A DNA stretch of 64,000 nucleotides from assembly GCA_900095095.1 (NCBI GenBank), contig FMBT01000458.1, forward strand, positions 28,533-92,532. Direction: 5' to 3'. Positions 34,201 through 43,877 of this stretch are shown piece by piece; position 1 is the stretch's first letter; each line of letters begins with the position of its first letter. Made by a program: the position numbers and the translations under genes. The DNA comes from Fragilariopsis cylindrus CCMP1102. Lineage: Eukaryota; Bacillariophyta; Bacillariophyceae; Bacillariales; Bacillariaceae. The notes under the pieces are model-generated. The model was not told the DNA's origin. It worked only from the letters and a program-made list of their open reading frames with translations, and made no database searches.

Positions 34201-34308
34201 GAAATGAAACACCTTGCTGATGCGGTCGGAATGCTTCGAGCCGAAGTTGCTATCGCAACTGATGAAAATAGAACCTTTGAACACACTCTTTGTATGGGCA
34301 ACAATTAA
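31293..34308 (+). CDS. LIN9/ALWAYS EARLY homologue, DIRP-domain subunit of a MuvB/DREAM-type complex
   Basis: About 1005 residues. The N-terminal 150 residues are Asn/Asp/Glu repeats. The core (about residues 515-720) is the DIRP/LIN9 region: ARNWAVHEFFYSDMDREWYQ, LGLPITSKTRLTKQEWSLVR, a Tudor-like segment GTVVTAYHKHGCTICQGRVL and the closing YLVQFDDEEFGCEICPDSEV. In animals and plants this protein bridges MYB/E2F factors to cell-cycle promoters. The frame breaks twice: near 31866 (one A restored gives YTQKRTRLRRGLIFQDG) and in the AAAA run at 34196-34199, which adds a C-terminal coiled-coil-like tail ending at TAA 34308. Joined length is 1006 codons including stop. ATG 31293 (MAEHQSAESS) fits better than upstream codons. 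Confidence 0.85.
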
Positions 34309-34713
34309 CGAATGGGTGATAGTCTTTCGAGGTTTACCAATTACAAATGAAAATCATAAAAGATCTATTGTTGTTTCTATCCCTGCATTTTTTCCGTATG
34401 ATTTATTAGAAGTATCTACTATGGACTATTAATCTACTCTACTAATACGTAGTGTGGTACTGGTGTGTTGAATTCGGGGTTTCGTCGCCGCACAATCATG
34501 CAATGGTAGGCTATTGTAGATCGAATACAATCAGTGCATCACAGTATTATGCATGTGTGTGTGTGTGTGATGTAGTTGTTTGAAAAATGTTAACTATGCA
34601 TAGAAAATAGGAAGATCTTGTAAGGTGTATTCTATAATTTTAGAATGAAATGAAAGAAAAGGGTTACTGATCTTCTATCGATCTATGAATAGCTTCAGTC
34701 AGCATATTCTGGT
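34309..34713. other. Intergenic between convergent genes
   Basis: Contains a (GT)n tract at about 34555-34569. No gene is seen. Confidence 0.5.
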
Positions 34714-36095
34714 TTAATAATTCGAGAACCAGGTTTGCTTGTAACGTTGTGGTTCTTGTGCTTGATTTAGATCAGGAGCTTCCAATCTCACTTGCAAGTG
34801 TTGTCGGTTTGTATATGCAAAACAAATCAAGACAATCGGTCCCAAAACAATTGAGGTAAGCGGCAATATCACAGAAACCAAGAATGACATTATCTTGTTT
34901 GCTATGAATTGTAACTGACTCGAATGTCTCCCTAAAAGGCACAAGAATATCAAAACCCCATCGCAGTAGTTGACTTCCGGACATTGTCGATTATTCAAAA
35001 TATAATCAATGTACGACGCTACAGAACCATCTGGTTGTAGAGTTTGCTGTTCATTTCCTCCATCGAATAACGGAGTCGCGTCGCCATATTGAGCACCGTT
35101 TTGACATTTGTACGCTCTACAGCTCGTACTAAGCCTCATACACGCCCAACAAAAATCGGCTTTACAGTGTGAGCATCTCATATGATTGCATCCGGAAGCT
35201 TTAGCAATCGGTACGGAACATGATGGACACGGCCTAGTATTGGCATCCATCCATCGGGATGTTTCATCGTCTTGGAAATGTTCAGATTCGACTGGTAGTA
35301 CAAATTTTTCATCACAACAAGGACATTTAACGGAAATCGGACGGTATAATTGTACTCTCGCCTTCAGTGCCAAATTGTATTGTACCATCAATGCTATCTT
35401 TCCAAAAACACACAAGGGTAAAATCATTGAAAGTAAATCCACTGAAGCCGATTGTGACTTATATGTTGCAATAATCCCGACCAGAACTAAGTATATGGAA
35501 AATACCATTAGTAAAACGCTATTTCTATCTTGTAAGACACGTGTTGCAGTGTCTCTACGTTCCTGGTGGTGCACTCCCAAGCACTCGGGAGTCACGAAAC
35601 CGCCACCACCATCGCCATTATCTTTTCCATCACATTTTGGACATGATCGAAAGGAAGGAATTGCTCGTAATAGATGATTACGAATTTTCAAATCCCACTG
35701 TCTTATTATATCTGAATTTCCTGTCATTGCAATTATAGCGTCCTTTTTTCGTAACGTCTTTAAACATACAGGACATTTCAGCGGTCCCGATTGTTCCTGA
35801 TCTTCAACTTGATTGGCAGCATATTGACGAAGACAATCGATACAAATAGCGTGTCCACACCATGTAATGTGCCATTCGTCGTGTTTGTCTGGTTCACAAA
35901 AACAGATTGGACATGCAGTTCCAGAAGAAGGTAAATTAGATTTGAACCGATGGTTGAGGGAACGTCTCATTCCACGAACGACGTCCATAAGTTCAAAAGC
36001 ATCGGTCCCACTCTTTCTTCCTGCAAAGGTCTTCCAGGAATCCTGTCCCGCAGTTGCTGCTATCACGGTTTCATTTTTTTGTTCGTCGTGCTCAT
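34714..36095 (-). CDS. Membrane-anchored RBR (RING-IBR-RING) E3 ubiquitin ligase
   Basis: RING1 at about residues 55-110: CPICFCEPD, WCGHAICIDC, LKCPVC. A middle region has a hydrophobic segment (LLMVFSIYLVLVGIIATY) and a Cys-rich IBR-like part (VKCPCCDEKFVLP). RING2/Rcat has CPSCSVPIAKASGCNHM followed by CSHCKADFCWAC, where the Cys of GCNHM is in the position of the thioester cysteine. Two more hydrophobic segments lie near the C-terminus (IMSFLVSVILPLTSIVLGPI), so it is probably anchored in a membrane with RINGs to the cytosol, as in RNF144-type ligases. The true ATG is probably 36095 (MSTTNKK), joined after restoring an A in the 7-base run at 36074-36080; this gives 461 codons including stop. 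Confidence 0.85.
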
Positions 36096-36547
36096 TGTTT
36101 CTCGATAGGTAAATCGATAACTCTTAAATCTCTTTCTTTGGTATTTTTAGTTTGAAACTTTGTATTATGTACTTCACTTTTGAACTTCGAACTTTCACTT
36201 GTTTGTGTTGAAAATAATGTCAAGTGTAAGATTAGCGACCAATCTCAAATCAAGTCGTGGAACTGTGGGAAAAGGCTCGCGAAAAAATACGAAATAGAAA
36301 AAAAAGCGTCTTCTGTCCGTCGTACGTCGCTACGGCAGGAATTCTTTTGTTAATCTAAAATCCTTATTGACCGGGTAATGTAATGTTTACAACTGTATCT
36401 ACTTCAAAGTATTAACCTTAAACAAACCTATAGTTGTACAAGAAAGCGTCGAAGTGAAACTCCCATTCAGAATATCGAAAGCATAAAGGAACGGATACAT
36501 ATACGATTTACAGTACTAGCAAGTACTGAAGAAAATACTGTATCAAG
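36096..36547. promoter_or_regulatory. Divergent promoter region of RBR ligase and DRG2
   Basis: A 452-bp gap between divergent starts. TACAGTA at 36509 and TACTGTA at 36536-36542 lie just before the DRG2 ATG (36548). No other element is recognised. Confidence 0.4.
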
Positions 36548-38084
36548 ATGGGTGTAATGGAAAGAATCAAAGAGATCGAAGCCGAAATGGCTCGGACTCA
36601 AAAAAATAAAGCAACTAATTACCATCTTGGTACTCTAAAGGCAAAACTAGCAAAATTACGTAATGAACTCTTCGTGGAAGAATCGGGTGGGAGTGGTAGT
36701 AGTGGTGGAGAAGGATTCGAGGTAGCTCGGAATGGTGATGCAAGAGTTGCATTGATTGGATTTCCATCGGTTGGAAAATCAACTCTTCTTGGTGCATTAA
36801 CTACGACACAATCAGAAACTGCAGCGTACGAGTTTACTACGTTAACGTGTATTCCCGGTGTTTTGCAGTACAAGGGTAGTAAGATCCAAGTTTTGGATCT
36901 TCCTGGAATTATTGAGGGGGCTGCACACGGTGCTGGTCGTGGTAAAGAGGTCATCGCTGTGGCACGAGGAGCTGATGCTATCCTAATCGTATTAGATGCT
37001 GGTAAAGAAGGTTTGAACCGACATCGGGAGATCTTGGAAAAAGAATTGGAAACTGTTGGTATCAGACTCAATCAACGTCCGCCTGATGTGACTGTTACCA
37101 AGCGAATGGCGGGTGGTGGAGTTCGATTCGCTAGTACAGTCCCCCAAACAAAACTTGGTCCTAATCCCGAAAAGCTTGTCACACAGATTCTTCGTGAATA
37201 TAAAATGATTAGTGCAGATGTGTTGGCTAGAGAAGAAATTACTGTCGATCAGCTTGTTGATGTCGTCATCGGTAATCGTGAATACAAACCGGCTCTTTAT
37301 CTGTACAATAAAATTGATACCATCACTATTGAAGAAGTTGATCAATTAGCTCGTCAACCACATTCATTGTTGGAAGTGTCAGTAAAAAATTTAATATTGG
37401 TGATCCATTAGAAGATGATTTGATAAAACAAAAAATGTGGGAATATTTAGGTCTAACGAGAATTTATACCAAGCGAAAGGGATCACCTCCGGATCTCGAA
37501 GAACGTAAGTGAAGGACGAGGGGGTGTTAAAGTGAAGAAATCTAAAATATATATATCTTGGTGTTGTTGGTAAACTTACCTTTTAATTGTCTCATTTTTC
37601 CTTCCTTTTCATTTTATAATTACTATCTCGCAGCCATTGTTTTGTCTGAAATCCGAAAAGGAATTCTGGTAAAATCCTTATGCGCCAACATTTCAACACA
37701 AATGCTTCGGGACTTTAATTACGCTCTGGTATGGGGTAAATCAGCTGTACACATGCCCCAACGTTGTGGACTGGTATGTGTTACTCGCTCTATGATACTC
37801 ATATAATTTCAGCACAGAATATTACCATTGTCTTTGTCAATCCCTTTCCCGTCCTCCCAACCAATCTAACATATCTGCTTTTTTTTGCTCGTTCAAACAA
37901 ATACTCTCGAAATGCAACAGTCACATAAACTGGACGACGAAGATGTGGTTCAGATAGTTACAAAGACTATTAAGCAACAGCGAATTCATCTGGTTACGCC
38001 ATGCTTGCACAGGAGTATCAGGATAAGCATGCCAAGAAAAGATTGGCAGCTAAAAAGCAGAAACAGAAGAGACTGGGTGGCTAA
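36548..38084 (+). CDS. DRG2: Developmentally regulated GTP-binding protein 2 (DRG2)
   Basis: OBG/DRG GTPase acting with translating ribosomes (family knowledge). Start MGVMERIKEIEAEMARTQKN, P-loop GFPSVGKST, switch II DLPGIIEGA, NKID and the SV(K/S)-type G5. The residues ARVALIGFPSVG and YEFTTLTCIPGV favour DRG2 over DRG1. The TGS domain is split by introns 37505-37633 and 37774-37920 and reads KGILVKSLCANISTQMLRDF and NYALVWGKSA. One T must be restored at 37390-37392 (VKNFNIGD) and one base near 37992-37995. The second restores a basic tail, HAKKRLAAKKQKQKRLGG, beyond the usual end at VVQIVTK. Joined length is 421 codons including stop. Confidence 0.9.
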
Positions 38085-38293
38085 GTATCAATATATACAT
38101 GCATCTAAATACTCTCTTGTACTACAGTACTCTATATATGTCGGACGATTAAGACATAAAAGTCGATTGACCGAAGAGATAGGAAAAGAAATGAATTTGG
38201 TGCTCCAATACAATTGTACATCCTCTATAATATATCGACCTTTTAAAAACTTTTTAAAAAGTCATCTATTCAATGCCACTCCTTTATTTTATT

Positions 38294-40155
38294 TTATTTC
38301 CGTTGTTCCCGTCTAGCAATAGCCACAGTTTTCTCTGAGTGTTTCTTTCCTTTATTCCAATGTGCAACGTTAAGCTTACCTGCTACAAAATGAATTAATT
38401 TTCGCTTCCTACCTCCCATACGAGTAGGAAAAACCATGACTCCATCCATCGAATCATCATTATCATCGCGGTTCAAAAACTCAAGTATAGTCCTTTTGAT
38501 TTCCTCTTCTTCGTCGTTAGTCCAATCATTGCGATCAACAGCTTCTTTTGAGGTTGAATTTGTTGTAATAGCGGTAGTACAAATAGCATTAGAATCATTA
38601 TTATCTACCGGCAGTAATAGTAAATGAGATTTGGTTACCTCAATATCTGCCTTACATTCAATATCTGGCGTAGAAAATAAATCCTGTATGTTCGCCGTAT
38701 TATTCGGTGCACCTGTACAACTATCACGATGGCATCTTTTTCGTTTAGTAGTATCATCGTAAGCCTGCGGTCTCCATGCCACCAAGATATCATTTTTTGG
38801 TGTAACATTCAACGGTTGCATTTTCATTAAAGCAGTTTTATACATATTATTTCCAAGAACAACATTCTATCCGTCTCTAACAAGGCCTTGGCCGTTCGTC
38901 GGCTTGCATTACGACTTGTACCAAACTCGTTTTCATTACTGTAATCTGCAGCCTTAGCGAGTGCGTTCCAATCTTCTTCTTGTTGTTCATTGTTGATGTC
39001 GTTGTTGTCATCTTTCGTCGTCGTTGATGATATCAATCTACAGAATAAATCTGACTGTGGATACGTAACGGTCGCATTATTTTGGCCTGTAGCGTGATAA
39101 ACATCAGGATTAAGTACTTTTTTGGAAAGTTTCCCAACACAACATGGTGCAACGATAATAGACGCAGCTTCAGCATTAATTGCCTTCCGAAGACATACGT
39201 CTGTAGCCTCACCACAAAGATGTAAAGCAATTGCCATATCGAATGGTTCAACAAAGTCTTGGACGGGACCACAAAATGAAAAGAGATTATCAAGTATTCT
39301 TATTCTTCCATCACCATCATCGTCATCATCACTACACGTACTACCACCGCAACATCGAATCAATGGGTTATTGTTATTATTATAATGTTCATTTTCGTGA
39401 AATGAAGATGAAGAGGAGGTAATGGAGTCAGTAGTGTATCGTTTTTGACGTTCCGGATCAGTTTCTGATGCAATTTCTTTAATCACAGAAGCTGCCTTAT
39501 CATGTAAAAGATCAATCGATCGTCGATTCAAATCTACTACAACAATCCGACAATTCGGTAGTAATAACGCTAGTGGAATACCCAAATGACCTGATCCTCC
39601 ACCAAAATCTACAATCGTCGTTATCTTCGTTATCGTTTTTGTCTTTGTTGTTGTTGTTCCTCCTACTGGATTTTTTTCGTCACATGAACAACAGTCGTCG
39701 GTTGTCGTATTACTACAACCATTAGTAGGCGGAGGAATCAATCGTAGAATACATTGAAGCATTGACTTTAATTGTCCTTCTTTTCTCTGGGCACGTTTTA
39801 GATTTGGATGGTTGTTCCCCACAACGCGTGCTGATCGGGGCAAACGAGAAAATGGCCAGTCGTCGTTGTCATCATTATTATCATTGTCACCGTTGTCTGT
39901 TGTTATTGGTGGTGGTAAGTGGACGTAATGAGGTTCTACCGATGTTAAAAGTTTAGCTACTACCTGTTCAAATCGTTTCAATCGGACACCGTGAATACCT
40001 ACTTGCGAGCCATTCTTATTATTTTGATTCTTCTTTTTCTTCTTCTCGTTGTTACTGTCGTTACCGTTGGCTGTTGCTGGTGTTGTTGCTGCCGATGTCA
40101 CTGTCGCCGCCAATTCTTCTTCTTCTTTTCGCTCTTGATAATTGGGCGTCACCAT
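38294..40155 (-). CDS. Methyltransf_32 (GSTCD/TRM13-like) methyltransferase fused to an R3H-like domain
   Basis: From ATG 40155. After a Lys/Asn-rich start comes a helical region (VRLKRFEQVVAKLLTSVEP) and the SAM-binding motif TIVDFGGGSGHLGIPLALLL, with DLNRRS as motif II. ALHLCGEATD and IVAPCCVGKLSK follow, the hallmark of the Methyltransf_32 group (human GSTCD, tRNA methyltransferase TRM13). The frame ends at LFLEIICIKLL, but restoring one base in the run at 38850-38852 continues into a further 185 residues. These end in an R3H-like single-stranded nucleic-acid-binding segment (GGRKRKLIHFVAGKLNVAHW). Joined length is 621 codons including stop. Likely an RNA-directed methyltransferase; the target is unknown. 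Its start is divergent from OGG1 across 298 bp. Confidence 0.75.
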
Positions 40156-40453
40156 AGTATTGAAGCGCGTTGCGATACTCTATAGTCTACTTTTTCAAGC
40201 TTCTTCGTCGCATTATTCTTCAAGACTTTCAAACCTATTATACGACAATAATAAAAAATAATATCTATAATTTGATGTGTCGGTCTGTCTGCTATCCTGC
40301 GATAAATGAAGTAGCGGAAATTGCGCGCCGATCAACGAACGCCCATCTAAATAAACTCGCTAATAATAATGTATCATAATAACATTATTAACTATCAACG
40401 ACAAACGACACTATTAAAAATTGAGAGATTACTAGTACATGTTCGAAGGTTAG
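40156..40453. promoter_or_regulatory. Bidirectional promoter region
   Basis: A 298-bp gap between the divergent methyltransferase-R3H and OGG1 starts, so both promoters must lie here. No defined element is recognised. Confidence 0.4.
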
Positions 40454-42255
40454 ATGCTGTCATCGACGTCGTTGTGCTATACTGTAGTTTGGTGTCTAGT
40501 ATTTACTGGGTTATCATCATATCCGTCGGTAGTAGTTTATAGTTTTGTTGTCAAATCGAGTGGAGGTGATATTATTAGGGGCGCAACAAGACAACAACAA
40601 CAACAACAACAACGAATAATGGTATTCCCATCAACGGGGGTCGTAGTCAGGACTATCGGAAGGAGATCGAAAAGATTGATGAGCGTTCGTACCAACGGTA
40701 TGACGACCTCCTCTACGTCGAAGAAAAATATTGCTAATAGCGATATTGTTTCCGATAAAGTTACGTCAATGATAACTACAACCACTGTAATACCTGTTAC
40801 TCCTTCACCAAAAAAGAATATATCTACTGGTAAAAAACGGAAAACGACGTCATCGACGAAAGCTCCTGCATCGAAAAGGACACTTCAACTAACTGACATC
40901 ACCCCTACAACAATTCCATCATCTATCGTAAATCCAATTTCTAATATTAGTAATAATACAACCGTCGTCGAAAATAATGACTTAGTACTAACTACTGATA
41001 TGGTTGCTGCTATTAATCCCACGCAAGAATTCATTGATTTGAATGTCCCACCCGAAGAGTTACGACCATCAAATACCCTAACAACTGGTCAATGTTTCCA
41101 TTGGAAAGTCGTCTATCCAACGACAACAAAGAACGCGTCGATGCCTATATCGGCATGGGGTACACATGACGCTACAGAATGGGTAGGAACACTTCGTCTT
41201 CGGTTATTTGATTCGACCGAATCAATCATTGTAGTCATTCGAGAAACACCCACAACGACATTATATCGACCACTTACCACTATTCCTACTAGTAACGACG
41301 ACAAAAACAACAACGATGAAGAAGAATTACGACGTGCATTGTTGGATTATTTCCAACTCGAGACGTCGCTTCCGGAACTATACGAGGAATGGTCTTTGAA
41401 TTGTCCAAGACTTGCTGTCATAGCAAAATGTATTCCAGGAGTTCGTATCATCAAGCAGGACCCATGGGAATGTTTAATTAGTTTTATCTGTTCTAGTAAC
41501 AACAATATTCCACGGATTCATAAGATGTTAGCAAACATTCGAAGAGAATATGGACGACCTCTATTAACAATTTCCACCATCGATATCGATGACGACAACG
41601 AAAACGATCAAGCAACAACAAACAACAGCAATACTATCAATTTTATTCATTTCCTAGCTTGGAGGAATTGTTTTTACAAGCCAACGAGAAAGATCTGCGG
41701 TCAAAATGTGGAATGGGTTATCGTGCCGATTATATTATGGAAACTATGAAGATTCTACTACAACGAAATGGTGATGATGATGATAATCAAAGTAATCAAA
41801 GTAATCAAAGGGGAGAAATATACTTGCGGGTGTTCTTTCGAATATCAAAGATCCAACAGAATTGCAAACGAAGTTATGTGAATTTAAGGGTGTAGGGAGG
41901 AAAGTTGCAGATTGTGTAGCTCTGTTTTCATTACGAGGAGATGAATGTATTCCGGTTGATACTCACGTTTGGAACATCGCAATACGTGATTATGATACAG
42001 ATGGGATATTAAAAACCAATGTAAATCTCTAACACCTACCAATTACAAACTTGTTGGTGATACATTCCGTACGATTTTTCCAATCGGGCCGGTTGGGCAC
42101 ATTCGCTCCTATTTGTTGCCGAACTACCAAGCTTTCGTGGACTTCTTCCTACATATGTCACTAAAGAAATGGATGATTTTCGAAATGAAGAAAAAGAAAG
42201 AAAGAAGAAACAAAAAGAAAAAGAGAAGAAACTAAAAGAAAAAGATAAAGTATAA
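40454..42255 (+). CDS. OGG1: 8-oxoguanine DNA glycosylase/AP lyase (OGG1) with long N-terminal extension
   Basis: Removes 8-oxoG paired with C and nicks the AP site (family knowledge). The OGG_N domain starts with RPSNTLTTGQCFHWKV. The glycosylase domain has DPWECLISFICSSNNNIPRI and the helix-hairpin-helix GVGRKVADC containing the catalytic Lys. The invariant Asp is in IPVDTHVW, and the end has NRAGWAHSLLFVAELP. The first about 190 residues are extra: a signal-like segment ending VVVYSF, then Ser/Thr/Lys-rich sequence. The frame breaks four times, each cured by one base: near 41650, 41829, 42023 and 42076. The joined length is 602 codons including stop. Key catalytic residues are all present, which argues against a decayed pseudogene. 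The gene ends in a Lys/Glu-rich tail. Confidence 0.85.
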
Positions 42256-42510
42256 GATAGATATATCTTAGATTCAGTGAACCTATACTAGCTAGCAGAA
42301 AATATTGTCTATACAGTACTTTCAGGATAAAGTATTTGTAGTGTAGTATCCATATATAAGCCGTCAATTGATCAATTATTATTGAACCCCTCTGATGGCC
42401 AAAAATTAAGAGCAGAATATGTTGAGGTAATGATAAGTGACTTACTGGTAGCTGGTGATTTTTAAGAGCCGAAAACGAATAGCAAAAATGGAGAGCAAAA
42501 TCAAAAATAG

Positions 42511-42591
42511 TGACTTCGAGGGGATTCGAACCCCCGCCAATTAAGACAACGGCCTTAACGTTGCGCCTTAGACCGCTCGGCCACAAAGTCA
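42511..42591 (-). tRNA. tRNA-Leu (anticodon AAG)
   Basis: 81 nt on the minus strand. The acceptor arms TGACTTT and GAAGTCA pair (one G-T). The D arm contains GCCGAGCGGTCTAAGGC. The anticodon stem CAACG/CGTTG encloses the loop TTAAGGC, giving AAG. A long variable arm is typical of class II tRNA-Leu, and the T arm holds GGTTCGAATCC. No intron and no encoded CCA. Confidence 0.95.
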
Positions 42592-42921
42592 GACGGCTTT
42601 CATTGTATATTTTATGTTATATTAGATTTTGATTAGGTTTTGTGATTGCTTATACCGGTATAGTTTAGTGTACAGTATCTTTGACATCAAGAAAAGAAGT
42701 ATTATAAATAAGTTGATCAATTTGACAACAAAAAAATAACTTGATGATCACACAAGACCAAAAAGAGGAAGGAAGACACTGTTAGGAAATAGACTGACAA
42801 CTCATCACGCGTTTATTCAAATACACCAAGTATATCATCCACTTTCGACCAACCCATCATCGCAGCCTACCGTATCATAGTACCTTTTCGAGAATACCTA
42901 AATTCAACCAATAAATAGAAA

Positions 42922-43558
42922 ATGATGTCTACCAACGACCGTCACGATCGCGATGTTGGAACAATCGGTTTAAGATTAAGTCCATACTGGATGATATTTG
43001 TGATTCGAGGTATTTTGTTGATTATCTTTGGTGTATATTTTGTTCTGTATCCTGCTCAGCATGGACATTATTTTCTCTTACGTATGGAATATTTTGTCTA
43101 GTTGAAGCGGCTTTCAATTTCTCCAAGGGGATAATAGTCGGTTGTTGTATGAATAATGTTGATACAAAATCAGTTTAATGATGATGTTCCTACTGAGTGC
43201 TATATGCAGTGCTGGAGTTGGTGCGATCGCAATCATGTCTCCTGTCGCAACGGCTGAGGCTATGGAATTTTTTCTTGCGATATGGATGATTTCTGTTGGT
43301 ATCTGTCAACTTTGGTTGGCATGGATAGTCGGTATGGTTTGAATCAGATTCTAAATGCTTCATGTCTTTGATTGGTATAATATTTCTAGTTACTGGTTTT
43401 TCATTCCTGGGTGGAAATTTTCAACATTTTTCTTTTCCTTGGTACATGCTTACAATGTTTGGCGTACAGCTTTATTCTTCGGTCTTAAGTTACGTAATTA
43501 CGGAGGTGGATACTCAGAGATACCATCTGCTACTGCATCTTCCACGATCGACGTTTAA
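42922..43558 (+). CDS. Multi-pass membrane protein, HdeD/DUF308-like, with several frame breaks
   Basis: From ATG 42922 the frame reads MMSTNDRHDRDVG, then LSPYWMIFVIRGILLIIFGV, a typical first HdeD helix. It breaks after YFVLYPAQ. Successive frames continue with FSLTYGIFCLVEAAFNFSKG, MMFLLSAICSAGVGAIAIMS, FFLAIWMISVGICQLWLAW and SLIGIIFLVTGFSFLGG, i.e. five or six hydrophobic helices. Several bases must be restored; I did not resolve every junction or the end. Bacterial HdeD proteins act in acid stress, but for eukaryotic members no function can be claimed. It may be a pseudogene or a gene with consensus errors. Confidence 0.5.
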
Positions 43559-43877
43559 AACAAAGTAATAGTAAAATGTAGCAATGCTACTATGATACAT
43601 GTGTAAATATTTAGTGTTCAAAAGAAAACTAATTCTACAAATAATTTCTAGATATGTGGCATTCTCTTAAATTATTTTTTTGCATACACTGGACACACAG
43701 CATGCATATGATTTGTTTCGTTGTTTTCTCCACGTACAATATGTAAGCGGATACAGCTTGATATCCATAAGATAATAGCAAAATCCACACGACACACCAT
43801 CACAACCAAAGACGTGCCTTGACGACAGAATTTTGCCTTCCCCATTGTGCATTCACTCTGTTCTTATAATCTGCTAT
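43559..43877. other. Short intergenic gap between convergent genes
   Basis: No gene is seen. A frame at 43667-43852 (-) has no supporting feature. Confidence 0.45.

Noticed and set aside
40454-42255. OGG1 as a decayed pseudogene
   Set aside because: All four breaks are single-base losses of one sign and every catalytic residue is intact; the same pattern occurs in unrelated neighbours.
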